Part shown: positions 26,492-35,029 of the stretch, in pieces
Position numbering within the stretch: the first letter of the stretch is position 1
How the letters are laid out: each line of letters begins with the position of its first letter
Assembly (NCBI RefSeq): GCF_015831355.1
Contig: NZ_JADWYR010000002.1
Span: 434,001 to 498,000 of the forward strand
Source of the DNA: Panacibacter microcysteis
GTDB lineage: Bacteria > Bacteroidota > Bacteroidia > Chitinophagales > Chitinophagaceae
Direction of reading: 5' to 3'
DNA length: 64,000 nucleotides
The notes under the pieces: generated by a model
Told to the model about the DNA's origin: nothing
Database searches by the model: none
The model's input: only the letters and a program-made list of their open reading frames with translations
Made by a program: the position numbers and the translations under genes

Positions 26492-27682
26492 ATGAAACTA
26501 TCTTCTCTACTCGACAGGTTTGCAGAACCTGAAACGCTCAAAATGGCTAAGCTCGGCCGTGAGTTACGTGCCAAAGGCATTGATGTAATTGATCTGAGTC
26601 TTGGTGAGCCCGATTTCGACACACCACAACATATTAAAGATGCTGCAGTAAAGGCAATAGCTGATAACTGGAGCCACTACACACCGGTAGCAGGTTTTCC
26701 GGATCTGCGCCAGGCTGTATGCGATAAACTAAAACGCGACAACAATCTTGATTACAAACCGGAGCAGATCGTAACATCAACGGGTGCCAAGCAAAGCCTT
26801 GCCAATGCAATACTGGCGTTGGTAGATGATGGTGACGAGGTGATTATTCCAACACCGTACTGGGTTACCTATTCAGAACTGGTAAAGATTGCCCGTGGTA
26901 AAGTAGTAGAGGCGCATACTACGCTGGAAAGCGGTTTTAAAGTAACGCCGGCACAACTCGAGTCTTTTATTACAGGTAAAACAAAACTTGTAATGTTTTC
27001 ATCGCCCTGTAATCCTTCCGGTGCTGTTTACAGTAAAGAAGAATTGTCTGCACTCGCAGATGTGTTCAGGAAATATCCTGATGTATACATTATCTCAGAT
27101 GAGATTTACGAGTACATCAACTTTGTTGGTAAACACGAAAGCATTGCACAGTTTGAAGACCTGAAAGATCGTATCATTCTTATCAATGGCTTAAGTAAAG
27201 GTTTCGCAATGACAGGCTGGCGTCTTGGCTATACTGCATCCAGCGTGCCTGTTGCCAAAGCAATGGAAAAATTGCAGGGGCAGTTTACCAGCGGTACATG
27301 CTCCATTACACAAAAGGCTGCAGTTGTAGCACTCACAGCCGATTTAAAGCCGTCTATGGAAATGGCTGAAGAGTTTACACGCAGAAGAGCAAAAGTGCTG
27401 GAACTGGTAAAAGAAATTCCCGGTATCAAATGTGGCGAGCCTGAAGGCGCATTCTATATTTTTCCGGATGTTTCTGCGTACTATGGCAAGAGCGATGGGG
27501 AGAATACAATCAGCAATTCTGCAGACTTCTCCATGTACCTGCTGAATACCGCGCATGTATCATCTGTAATGGGTGATGCGTTTGGCGAGCCAAAATGTGT
27601 ACGGTTCTCGTTTGCCAACAGCATGCCTAACATCGAAAAAGCATGGGCACGAATAAAAGACGCATTGGCCAAATTAAAATAG
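26492..27682 (+). CDS. aspC: Class I aminotransferase, aspartate aminotransferase type
   Basis: The 396-residue PLP enzyme interconverts aspartate and 2-oxoglutarate with oxaloacetate and glutamate, by family inference. It shows the Igamma-type features: SLGEPDFDTPQHI, TGAKQSLANAI, FSSPCNPSGAVYSKEEL, SDEIYEYINF and the PLP-lysine in LINGLSKGFAMTGWRLGY, with the carboxylate-binding Arg in KCVRFSFANSM. It ends at a bidirectional terminator. Confidence 0.88.
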   Translation: MKLSSLLDRFAEPETLKMAKLGRELRAKGIDVIDLSLGEPDFDTPQHIKDAAVKAIADNWSHYTPVAGFPDLRQAVCDKLKRDNNLDYKPEQIVTSTGAKQSLANAILALVDDGDEVIIPTPYWVTYSELVKIARGKVVEAHTTLESGFKVTPAQLESFITGKTKLVMFSSPCNPSGAVYSKEELSALADVFRKYPDVYIISDEIYEYINFVGKHESIAQFEDLKDRIILINGLSKGFAMTGWRLGYTASSVPVAKAMEKLQGQFTSGTCSITQKAAVVALTADLKPSMEMAEEFTRRRAKVLELVKEIPGIKCGEPEGAFYIFPDVSAYYGKSDGENTISNSADFSMYLLNTAHVSSVMGDAFGEPKCVRFSFANSMPNIEKAWARIKDALAKLK

Positions 27683-27694
27683 ACAGCTCTGTTT

Positions 27695-27734
27695 AAAAAA
27701 AACTCCGTGGTTATGCTACCACGGAGTTTTTTTA
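27695..27734. terminator. Bidirectional terminator between aspC and the 27760 lipoprotein gene
   Basis: ACTCCGTGGT (27702-27711), a six-base loop and ACCACGGAGT (27718-27727), flanked by an A-run on the left and a T-run on the right, serving both convergent genes. Confidence 0.93.
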
Positions 27735-27759
27735 TGCCTGCCATAACAGCAAGAAATAA

Positions 27760-28131
27760 TTACCGGTAAATAAACGGTTTGTCAGACCCCTCGAAGAAAA
27801 TTTCACCTGCGCTGTGTTTAATTCCGATGTAGTGATCACTGGTCATTTTAAACGCGTATTGGGTTTCTGCAGTTCTGTTTATAATCACTTTTAGTACATG
27901 ATTACCGGTATTAATGTTCGTGGCAAATCTCCCGTTTTCGCAAACCGTTATTACGGGGCTGCTTGTAAGCGTATCATTGATGATCTCTTTTGAATCAAGC
28001 AACACCTGTACATGATCTTCTTTAAAAGTCGCCTGTACATCAATACCTAATGTTGCAGTATTGGTTTCCTTGTTACACGAAAAAAGAAAGCTACAGGCAG
28101 TTATTGCAAACACTGTAAAAACTGTTCTCAT
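27760..28131 (-). CDS. Small lipoprotein of unknown function
   Basis: A 123-residue protein with a lipoprotein signal (MRTVFTVFAITACSFLFSC, lipobox LFSC). The mature part is beta-rich (HVQVLLDSKEIINDTLTSSPVITVC; NINTGNHVLKVIINRTAETQYAF) and resembles a single small beta-sandwich. I recognise no family. It converges with aspC. Confidence 0.65.
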   Translation of the reverse strand: MRTVFTVFAITACSFLFSCNKETNTATLGIDVQATFKEDHVQVLLDSKEIINDTLTSSPVITVCENGRFATNINTGNHVLKVIINRTAETQYAFKMTSDHYIGIKHSAGEIFFEGSDKPFIYR

Positions 28132-28243
28132 CGGTTTTAATTTAGTGGATGTTCTTGTGTATGTTGAGGTACTGACAAGAATCGTAACGGAAACGTTGTA
28201 TGTATAGAGAACTTTTACTCTTTTGTTTAAACCAATGGCTGAT

Positions 28244-29479
28244 TTAATAGTTAGCCATTTTGTTTGGGAGCCTTAAGAGCAGGCGAAGCGACCAGAAAAG
28301 TATGCTTAGAATGATCAGGCTATACAATTGGAATTGTAACCGCCAGGCTTTGGAAGTATTACATGCTTGTTCTTTAGTCATTTCAGTGGTATGTGCCCAG
28401 GCTATAAAAACATCGGCCATAGGCCACTGGCCCAGCAGGTATTTCTTTTCATTCTCGCTGGTATAAGCCAAACCAAAAGCCTCTATACCATTACGTACTG
28501 CAAGTGCACGTGTACTATCATTATATAAGGCCAAAACCCGTATACCAACTATAGTGGCTGCGCTGCCCATTGACAGAATAACCGGGCCCGAATCAACATC
28601 ACCTGTATTATCATTCCCTTTTGGGAATTCTCTTATGCCTGGCAATCCAAAACGGTAATCAAGAAATGCTTTTTGGTATAAAGCAAATTGTTGGTTTGCA
28701 AAAGCAGGATCAATATCAATAAGAAAGTTTAGGATTAAGCTTTCGGATGAACCGCGTGCTATATGTTGCGGCGTTCCATCAACTGAAGCATCGTAAGGTA
28801 TAAATCCATTCTGGTCCGTAGTCTTTTTTACGCGTTCAATCCACAAATGCAGACTCTGCCGGTATAAAGGTTCAAACAACTGATCATGCAACTGTAAAGA
28901 AGCAGCTGCCACAAATACATCCGCCGGCCATGAGAAGCCACTGTAAGATTCCGGGTAAACTTCTTGTTGTAATGCGCTGTCAATTTGCGCGCATACCTGT
29001 TTAAAATGTTTTATAGCAGCAGTATCTCTTTCGTGCGGAAGTTGTACCGTTAATTTTTTACCTAGTAGATAATTGCTCCAGCCTGCATAATAGGCACCAA
29101 AAGGTATCGCCAGTGTACTGTCAAAACCTCCTTGCCCTTCGGAAGAGCTTAGTTGTTCTGAGGCATAAGATATTTCATGTATTGCTTCTTTATATAGCGC
29201 AGTACGGTGTTCCAGCCTTGCGGCAACTTCGCACCACGATAAGCCATACACAGCCTGCGTAAAAACAAAACCTTCAGGATATGCCTGCTGCATGGTAGTA
29301 GCGGCGCCATTATGTATTGTTGATTTAAGAAAATGTAGTTGGTTTATAATATCGGTATTTATGTAGGGAGCTTCGCTGGCAAAGGTGGGCCGGTAGTAAA
29401 GTTTTACATTCAGGTAAAAGATAAACGCTGTGCTTGCAAACAGCACAATGCTGAAGATTACTGTGAGAAATTTTTTCAT
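28244..29479 (-). CDS. Membrane-anchored protein with predicted alpha/alpha-barrel domain, function unknown
   Basis: The 411-residue protein has a TM segment at each end (about 4-25 and 383-402). Between them lies a helical, Trp/Tyr-rich domain with GFVFTQAVYGLSWCEVAARLEHR, SYSGFSWPADVFVAAASLQLHD and DQNGFIPYDASVDGTPQHIARGSS. The spacing recalls (alpha/alpha)-barrel enzymes such as the linalool dehydratase-isomerase-like group, but this is a weak impression. Gene order gives no clue: it lies alone between the lipoprotein gene and module R10. Confidence 0.55.
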   Translation of the reverse strand: MKKFLTVIFSIVLFASTAFIFYLNVKLYYRPTFASEAPYINTDIINQLHFLKSTIHNGAATTMQQAYPEGFVFTQAVYGLSWCEVAARLEHRTALYKEAIHEISYASEQLSSSEGQGGFDSTLAIPFGAYYAGWSNYLLGKKLTVQLPHERDTAAIKHFKQVCAQIDSALQQEVYPESYSGFSWPADVFVAAASLQLHDQLFEPLYRQSLHLWIERVKKTTDQNGFIPYDASVDGTPQHIARGSSESLILNFLIDIDPAFANQQFALYQKAFLDYRFGLPGIREFPKGNDNTGDVDSGPVILSMGSAATIVGIRVLALYNDSTRALAVRNGIEAFGLAYTSENEKKYLLGQWPMADVFIAWAHTTEMTKEQACNTSKAWRLQFQLYSLIILSILFWSLRLLLRLPNKMANY

Positions 29480-29588
29480 AAAGGGGGTTGAAATTAGATG
29501 AAATAAGTGCGTGGTATTTATGAATGCCGTTTCGCAACCGGTTTATATAGGTTTACACTCTTACACTATGCCTCACCAACATCCGGCA

Positions 29589-29647
29589 GTACAAGTGTGC
29601 GACGCAACGATGCCTCATAGCAGCAATGCAGCCGGGTACATAAAAAT
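29589..29647 (+). repeat. Intergenic module R10 (type B, 59 bp)
   Basis: GTACAAGTGTGCGACGCAAC, one base shorter than usual in the middle, ending GCAGCCGGGTACATAAAAAT. Its right end abuts exactly the stop codon (29648-29650) of the LolD-type gene on the opposite strand. Confidence 0.92.
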
Positions 29648-30301
29648 CTACCCTACAATTAAACCATCTTTCATGTGCAGTGTGCGGTCGCTCATGCCGG
29701 CCAGTTCTTCGTTGTGCGTAACAATAAGAAAGGTTTGATTGAATTCATTGCGCAGGCGCACAAACAGGTCGTGCAGTTCTTTGGCATTTTTACTGTCCAG
29801 GTTGCCGGTAGGTTCATCTGCAAAAACAATGGCCGGTTTATTAATCAGCGCCCTGGCCACGGCCACACGCTGCTGCTCACCACCACTCAGCATATTTGGT
29901 TTATTATCCAGCCGGTCACCAAGGCCCAGCATGGTCAGTAGTCTTACCGCATCATCTGTGGTTTCCTTTTTGCGGCGGCCGGCAATCCAGCCGGGTATGC
30001 ACACATTTTCCAGCGCGGTAAACTCGGGCAGCAAATGATGAAACTGGAACACGAAACCGATCTCTTTATTCCTGAATGCAGCAAGGCTTTTCCCTTTCAG
30101 TTCGTGTACCGCAACAGCACCCAGGAAGATCTCGCCACCGGCCGGTTCATCCAGCGTACCCAGGATGTGCAGGAGGGTACTTTTGCCAGCACCCGATGAT
30201 CCAACGATCGATACGATCTCGCCTTTCTTTACGGTAATATCCACCCCCTTCAGCACATGTAACTTTTCGTAATACTTATGAATACCCGTGGCTTTTAGCA
30301 T
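29648..30301 (-). CDS. lolD: LolD-type ABC transporter ATP-binding protein
   Basis: The 217-residue ATPase has Walker [15 protein letters not shown]-loop [12 protein letters not shown], signature [15 protein letters not shown], Walker [13 protein letters not shown] and the H-loop His in [10 protein letters not shown]. It belongs to the MacB/LolD group that powers extraction of lipoproteins from the inner membrane or similar mechanotransmission. The permease partner (LolC/E) is not adjacent. I start at [13 protein letters not shown] (30301); a longer in-frame start at 30343 would add 14 residues without homologous character. Confidence 0.85.
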   Translation of the reverse strand: MLKATGIHKYYEKLHVLKGVDITVKKGEIVSIVGSSGAGKSTLLHILGTLDEPAGGEIFLGAVAVHELKGKSLAAFRNKEIGFVFQFHHLLPEFTALENVCIPGWIAGRRKKETTDDAVRLLTMLGLGDRLDNKPNMLSGGEQQRVAVARALINKPAIVFADEPTGNLDSKNAKELHDLFVRLRNEFNQTFLIVTHNEELAGMSDRTLHMKDGLIVG

Positions 30302-30404
30302 GTTTTTGCTATTAATAACTTTATATAAATGTAGCGCCTGCAAAGAAACAAGTCTTTTGAGAATGTTTTTAAATTTAATTTAAACCGTGCAGGCAATAGC
30401 AGAT

Positions 30405-30434
30405 TTGGATATTTCGTTACAACACTTACATTTG
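30405..30434 (+). promoter_or_regulatory. Promoter of the DUF2795 gene
   Basis: TTG (30405-30407), 19-bp spacer, TACATTTG (30427-30434): a full match to the Bacteroidota consensus. Transcription should start about 10 nt before the ATG at 30451. Confidence 0.75.
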
Positions 30435-30450
30435 CGCAAAATTTGATACT

Positions 30451-30672
30451 ATGTTTTGGACACTGGAATTAGCAAGTTACCTGGAAGAAGCGCCCTGGCC
30501 GGCGACAAAAGATGAGTTGATCGATTATGCTATCCGCAGCGGTGCTCCTATTGAGGTTGTTGAAAATCTGCAGGAACTCGAAGATGAAGGAGAGGTGTAT
30601 GAAAGTATTGAAGACATCTGGCCCGATTACCCCAGCCAGGAAGACTTTATGTTTAACGAAGACGAATACTAA
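30451..30672 (+). CDS. DUF2795 family protein
   Basis: A 73-residue, very acidic protein: MFWTLELASYLEEAPWPATK, then DELIDYAIRSGAPIEVVENLQELEDEGEVY and EDIWPDYPSQEDFMFNEDEY. The central helix-turn-helix-like segment with the VVENLQ stretch is typical of DUF2795. Molecular function is unknown. It has its own promoter and terminator, which suggests a strongly expressed single-gene unit. Confidence 0.85.
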   Translation: MFWTLELASYLEEAPWPATKDELIDYAIRSGAPIEVVENLQELEDEGEVYESIEDIWPDYPSQEDFMFNEDEY

Positions 30673-30693
30673 AACATTCTTTTCGATAATGCA

Positions 30694-30719
30694 GGCCGGT
30701 ACATTTACCGGCCTTTTTT
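30694..30719 (+). terminator. Terminator after the DUF2795 gene
   Basis: GGCCGGT (30694-30700), six-base loop, ACCGGCC (30707-30713), T-run to 30719. The end of the T-run overlaps module R11. Confidence 0.92.
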
Positions 30720-30777
30720 ATTGGTGTACCCGGCACCGGGTACACCATGCAGCTTTTCTTGCGTCGCACTCTTGTAC
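30718..30777 (-). repeat. 60-bp intergenic module R11 (type B)
   Basis: Core GTACAAGAGTGCGACGCAAG reads leftward from 30777. The A-rich half contains a perfect inverted repeat, GGTGTACCCGG-CA-CCGGGTACACC (30723-30746), without a T-run. Confidence 0.88.
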
Positions 30778-30915
30778 GGCATATCTTATGGCAGCAACGA
30801 TACTGCATGCCGGGCCGGTGATGATGTACTGCACACACAAATTTTACCATTGTATTTTTTGAAAAAAACTTTGTAAAAAAATTTGGCAGAGAAAATAATT
30901 TTTCTTCACTTTACT

Positions 30916-30927
30916 ATGTCTGAACAT
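30916..30927 (+). promoter_or_regulatory. Putative GntR operator, copy 1
   Basis: ATGTCTGAACAT (half-sites ATGT/ACAT) lies 20 bp before the gntR start codon and recurs exactly at 31715-31726, upstream of susC. Its location fits autoregulation. Confidence 0.55.
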
Positions 30928-30946
30928 TCAAACAAATACTTGCCTG

Positions 30947-31687
30947 ATGGATGTAGAATCTTTTGTAATAGACCACAGCAGCGTTTTACCGCTGCACTAC
31001 CAGGTAGAAGATCTGTTGCGCAAGCTGATAGAGCAGCCCGAGTACCAGAATGGTAAGTTGCTGCCCAACGAGGTAGACATTGCCAAGAAGCTGGGTATTT
31101 CGAGAAATACGGTGCGCCAGGCCACCAATAAACTGGTATACGAACAACTGCTGGTGAGAAAGAAAGGTGTAGGAACAAAAGTTGCCAAAAAGAACATAAC
31201 CACCAAGCTGGATAAATGGACAAGCTTTACACATGAAATGGATGAGAAGGGTGTAAAGTTTAGAAATTACAGTTTAAAAATAAGTTGGGAAGTAGCTGAT
31301 AGTGAGTTAAGTAAGGTATTTAACATCGACAAAAAAACGAAGATATTAAAGCTTGAAAGAGTGCGTGGCATTGCTTCTGAGCCTATTGTGTACTTTATCT
31401 CGTACTTCCATCCCAGGGTTGGTTTAACAGGCGATGAAGATTTTTCGCAGCCGCTTTATGAAATGCTGGAGCATGAGCACCATATCTCCGCATCTGTTTC
31501 GAGGGAAGGCATCAGTGCTATACTGGCCGACGAAGAGTTGTCAGATGTGTTGCGGGTGCCTGTAGGAGACCCCATACTTTTCCGCAAAAGAGTGGTTTTT
31601 GATCCGGGTGAAAGGCCCATTGAATATAATATCGGGTATTATCGCGCAGACAGGTTTACATATACGATAGACATAGCAAGGGGTTGA
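30947..31687 (+). CDS. GntR-family (HutC/UTRA type) transcriptional regulator
   Basis: A 246-residue regulator with an N-terminal winged helix (about 15-80; LPNEVDIAKKLGISRNTVRQ, then RKKGVGTKVA) and a C-terminal UTRA effector domain (about 95-240; ILKLERVRGIASEPIVYFISYF, ISAILADEELSDVLRVPVGDPILFRKRVVFD). UTRA domains usually bind sugars or sugar phosphates. The gene directly precedes the susC/susD locus. A 12-bp sequence, ATGTCTGAACAT, occurs upstream of both gntR and susC, so it probably controls itself and the carbohydrate locus. Modules R11 and R12 bracket it. Confidence 0.88.
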   Translation: MDVESFVIDHSSVLPLHYQVEDLLRKLIEQPEYQNGKLLPNEVDIAKKLGISRNTVRQATNKLVYEQLLVRKKGVGTKVAKKNITTKLDKWTSFTHEMDEKGVKFRNYSLKISWEVADSELSKVFNIDKKTKILKLERVRGIASEPIVYFISYFHPRVGLTGDEDFSQPLYEMLEHEHHISASVSREGISAILADEELSDVLRVPVGDPILFRKRVVFDPGERPIEYNIGYYRADRFTYTIDIARG

Positions 31688-31714
31688 TCATTCATCTAAA
31701 ATTTGTCTTCTCAT

Positions 31715-31726
31715 ATGTCTGAACAT
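31715..31726 (+). promoter_or_regulatory. Putative GntR operator, copy 2 (upstream of susC)
   Basis: Second exact copy of ATGTCTGAACAT, 172 bp before the susC ATG and 27 bp after the gntR stop. The shared flank extends a little (CTATGTCTGAACATT against ATATGTCTGAACATT). Confidence 0.5.
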
Positions 31727-31789
31727 TTGTACTTTTTGTTTACAGTGCTGCTGGTTGCAGCATGTACAGCAATGTTCTATGGGCTGCTG

Positions 31790-31842
31790 TGTGCGACGCA
31801 ACAGAAGCCTCATAGTAGCAAAAAAGCCGGGCTCAAAATAAA
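31790..31842 (+). repeat. Intergenic module R12 (type B, core truncated)
   Basis: The first seven core bases (GTACAAG) are replaced by GCTGCTG; TGTGCGACGCAAC and the rest are intact, ending AAAGCCGGGCTCAAAATAAA, 56 bp before susC. Confidence 0.85.
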
Positions 31843-31898
31843 GAACCATAGACGTTAAAAGGCGTCAGCATATAACCTTATACTTAACGATTGTTGCA

Positions 31899-34800
31899 AT
31901 GAAAAAATTAAAACCAGCAAGACTGCTTGCCCTTATTGTGCTTGCTTACATGTGCTCCGTTCAGCTTGTTGCTGCACAAACATCAAGAAAAATTACCGGT
32001 AAAATAACGGCCGAATCAGGCGAAGTTTTGGCAGGCGTAACCGTTCAGCTAAAAGGCACCAACAATACCGTTACCTCTGGTGATGACGGAAGTTTCAGGA
32101 TTAGTGTAGCGGGGAATGATGCTGTACTGCTGATCTCTTACGTAGGCTATACCAGGCAGGAAGTTGCCGTAAAAAGCAAATCAACTGTAGATGTGGTGAT
32201 GGCGCCTGATAAAAACGAACTCTCGCAGGTAGTGGTAATCGGCTATGGTACTGTAAAGAAAAGTGATCTTACCGGTTCTGTGGTCTCTGTAAAAGCAGAA
32301 GATCTGAAGGCGATACCAGCCACGAGTTTTGACCAGGCATTGCAGGGTCGTGCAGCAGGGGTGCAGGTTACACAGCTTTCCGGTAAACCGGGTGCAGAAA
32401 CATCTATCCGTATACGTGGCACTACATCTATCAATGCCGGTAATGAACCCCTGTATGTGGTAGATGGTTTGCTCATCTCCAGCGATGGCGGCGACCAGAG
32501 TGGCGGTGCAACACTTGGCCCCAGGATAGGGCCATTGTCTGCCATTAACCCCAATGACATTGAGTCCATTGAAATTTTAAAAGATGCATCAGCTACGGCC
32601 ATCTATGGTTCCAGAGGTGCAAATGGTGTGGTCATCATCACCACCAAACGGGGAAGGGCAGGGAAAGGTTCCGTAACGTTGGATAGTTACTACGGCCTGC
32701 AACAGGTTGCCAATAAAGTGCAGGTGCTGAATGCGCAGCAGTTTGGCGATTTTGTAAACGAAGCAAAACTTAATGCCGGGCAAACACCGGTATATGTAAA
32801 TCCAAAAAATCTTACCACTACAGACTGGCAGGATGAAATAATGGGCAATGCCCCAATGGCCAACTACCAGCTTACATTTTCCGGCGGTGATGAAAAAACA
32901 AAATATGCCATTACAGGCTCCTATTTTACACAGGATGGTATCATTACCAATTCGGATTTTAAAAGATATTCTTTCCGTTCAAATCTCGACCGGGAAGTAA
33001 GTAAGCGACTGACCGTAGGTACCAGCGTAACATATGCCAGGGTAACCTCAAACGGGGTACTTACAAATGCAGGTACCATTGTACCTGGTGTGGTTACAGA
33101 TGCGTTGCTGTTTAATCCTATTCTTCCTGTTTATGACTCCACGGTTGTTGGCGGTTATACGTATGAAAACGACCGCGGAAAATTACTGGGCAATCCTGTT
33201 GCAGAAGTTGACAAATACAATTCTTACACCGTTTCTTCCAGGTTTTTTGGAAACCTGTACGCACGGTATAAGATCATGGAAGGGCTTGAATTTAAAACCA
33301 GCTTTGGCGCAGATGCATTTTCTAACAGGGACAACTCCTATGCACCGTATTATTTAAAGAGGGCACAGGCCAGTAAAGGTGAAGCTTCTTTGGGTAGTGT
33401 ACAAGGTTTAACATGGCTGAACGAAAATACATTCTCCTATAATAAGCAGTTTAAAAACGATCATAGTCTGAATGCAGTTGCAGGCTTTACTGTTCAGCAG
33501 TTTCAGAATGAAAGTATGTTTGTGTACGCATTTGATTTTCCGGATGACAGAACAGGTTACCACGATATTTCGGCAGCGTTAAACCCGCAGAAGCCTTTCA
33601 ACGGCGAATCAAAATGGAGCCTGGTTTCTTTCCTCGGCCGTATCAACTATACCATAAAAGACAAATATCTTTTTACACTTACAGGTCGTTCAGATGGTTC
33701 ATCCAAATTTGCCGATGGCAACAAGTATGGCTACTTTCCTTCCGGTGCTTTTGCATGGCGTGTGTCAAAGGAAAAGTTTATGGAGGATGTGCGTGCAGTT
33801 TCCGATCTTAAATTCAGGGCGAGCTATGGCGTTATCGGCAACCAGGCCATACCACCATACCAGTCGCTGGCATTGGTTGGGCCTTATGGCGAAGGGGTAT
33901 TCAACAGCGCATTGGGCAGCGAAGTATATACAGGCCGGGAACCGCTTAGTTATGTAAACAAAAACCTGAAATGGGAAAGTACCAGGCAACTTGATATTGG
34001 TATCGACCTTAGTTTATTCAATAACCGTATCACATTTACCGGCGATTATTATTCAAAGAAAACTTTTGACCTGTTGTTGTCAACACCAATACCCACCACA
34101 TCAGGTTTTACAACAACGCTGCTCAACGTGGGCAATATTGTAAACAAAGGCTTTGATCTTGACTTGCGCACCGTTAATACCACCGGCATTGTAAAATGGA
34201 ATTCTGCTATCAATGTGTCGATCAATAAAAATGAGATGACCAATCTTAATACCAACACAGATGTTTACCTGCCCGGCGGCATCATTTTAAGAGAAGGCCT
34301 CTCCATCGGTACATTTTATGGTTATGAATTTGATGGCATCTTCCAGTCAGATGCAGAAGCGGCATCAAGCCCGGTGCTTACAGGGCAGGAGCCAACATCG
34401 CCCAACCCTGCCTCTGTTGCAAAAGCCGGCGACAGGAAATACAAAGACATTAATAAAGACGGCGTAATAAATGCCAACGACAGAACCATCCTTGGCAGTG
34501 CACAGCCCAAATTTACCTGGGGTTTCAACAATACATTATCTTTCAAAAATCTCGATTTCAGTTTTTTCTTCCAGGGTTCACAAGGCAATAAAATGGCCAA
34601 TCTCAATAACCTGGACCTCCTGAATTTTACCGGCCAGAACAATGTGTTGGCAGAAGCGGCACTAAACAGGTGGACACCCGAAAACCCGGGCAATAAATAT
34701 CCCCGTGCGCTTTCCAACGGAAGTGTGGACGTAGGCATATTTTCTTCCAATATTGTAGAAGACGCTTCTTATGTAAGGCTGAAAAATGTAACGCTGGGCT

Positions 34801-35009
34801 ACAGGATGCCTTCGCGCATACTTTCCAAAGCAGGTATCCAGAGCTTCAGGATCTATGCAGGCGCTACCAACCTCTGGACACTCACAGACTATAGCGGGTA
34901 CGATCCTGAAGGCAATACTTACGGGCAAAGCACCACATTGATTGGTATCGATTACGGCGGTTATCCGCAGACAAAAACATTTACGCTTGGTGTAAACATC
35001 GGGTTCTAA
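31899..35009 (+). CDS. susC: SusC/RagA-type TonB-dependent outer-membrane transporter
   Basis: The 1036-residue protein has a signal peptide (about 1-27), a CarboxypepD_reg-like N-terminal domain (ITGKITAESGEVLAGVTVQLKGTNNTVTS), the plug with VVVIGYGTVKKSDLTGSVV and YVVDGLLI...IESIEILKDASATAIYGSRGANGVVIITTK, and a 22-stranded barrel ending TFTLGVNIGF. It imports oligosaccharides bound by its SusD partner, energised by TonB. The substrate is not readable from sequence. It is followed 20 bp later by susD; gntR and a putative operator lie upstream. Confidence 0.95.
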   Translation: MKKLKPARLLALIVLAYMCSVQLVAAQTSRKITGKITAESGEVLAGVTVQLKGTNNTVTSGDDGSFRISVAGNDAVLLISYVGYTRQEVAVKSKSTVDVVMAPDKNELSQVVVIGYGTVKKSDLTGSVVSVKAEDLKAIPATSFDQALQGRAAGVQVTQLSGKPGAETSIRIRGTTSINAGNEPLYVVDGLLISSDGGDQSGGATLGPRIGPLSAINPNDIESIEILKDASATAIYGSRGANGVVIITTKRGRAGKGSVTLDSYYGLQQVANKVQVLNAQQFGDFVNEAKLNAGQTPVYVNPKNLTTTDWQDEIMGNAPMANYQLTFSGGDEKTKYAITGSYFTQDGIITNSDFKRYSFRSNLDREVSKRLTVGTSVTYARVTSNGVLTNAGTIVPGVVTDALLFNPILPVYDSTVVGGYTYENDRGKLLGNPVAEVDKYNSYTVSSRFFGNLYARYKIMEGLEFKTSFGADAFSNRDNSYAPYYLKRAQASKGEASLGSVQGLTWLNENTFSYNKQFKNDHSLNAVAGFTVQQFQNESMFVYAFDFPDDRTGYHDISAALNPQKPFNGESKWSLVSFLGRINYTIKDKYLFTLTGRSDGSSKFADGNKYGYFPSGAFAWRVSKEKFMEDVRAVSDLKFRASYGVIGNQAIPPYQSLALVGPYGEGVFNSALGSEVYTGREPLSYVNKNLKWESTRQLDIGIDLSLFNNRITFTGDYYSKKTFDLLLSTPIPTTSGFTTTLLNVGNIVNKGFDLDLRTVNTTGIVKWNSAINVSINKNEMTNLNTNTDVYLPGGIILREGLSIGTFYGYEFDGIFQSDAEAASSPVLTGQEPTSPNPASVAKAGDRKYKDINKDGVINANDRTILGSAQPKFTWGFNNTLSFKNLDFSFFFQGSQGNKMANLNNLDLLNFTGQNNVLAEAALNRWTPENPGNKYPRALSNGSVDVGIFSSNIVEDASYVRLKNVTLGYRMPSRILSKAGIQSFRIYAGATNLWTLTDYSGYDPEGNTYGQSTTLIGIDYGGYPQTKTFTLGVNIGF

Positions 35010-35029
35010 ACTAAATTCAAAAAGCCATT

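Noticed and set aside
30723-30746. Second terminator after the DUF2795 gene
   Set aside because: The stem is perfect but there is no T-run, and a complete terminator lies just upstream.
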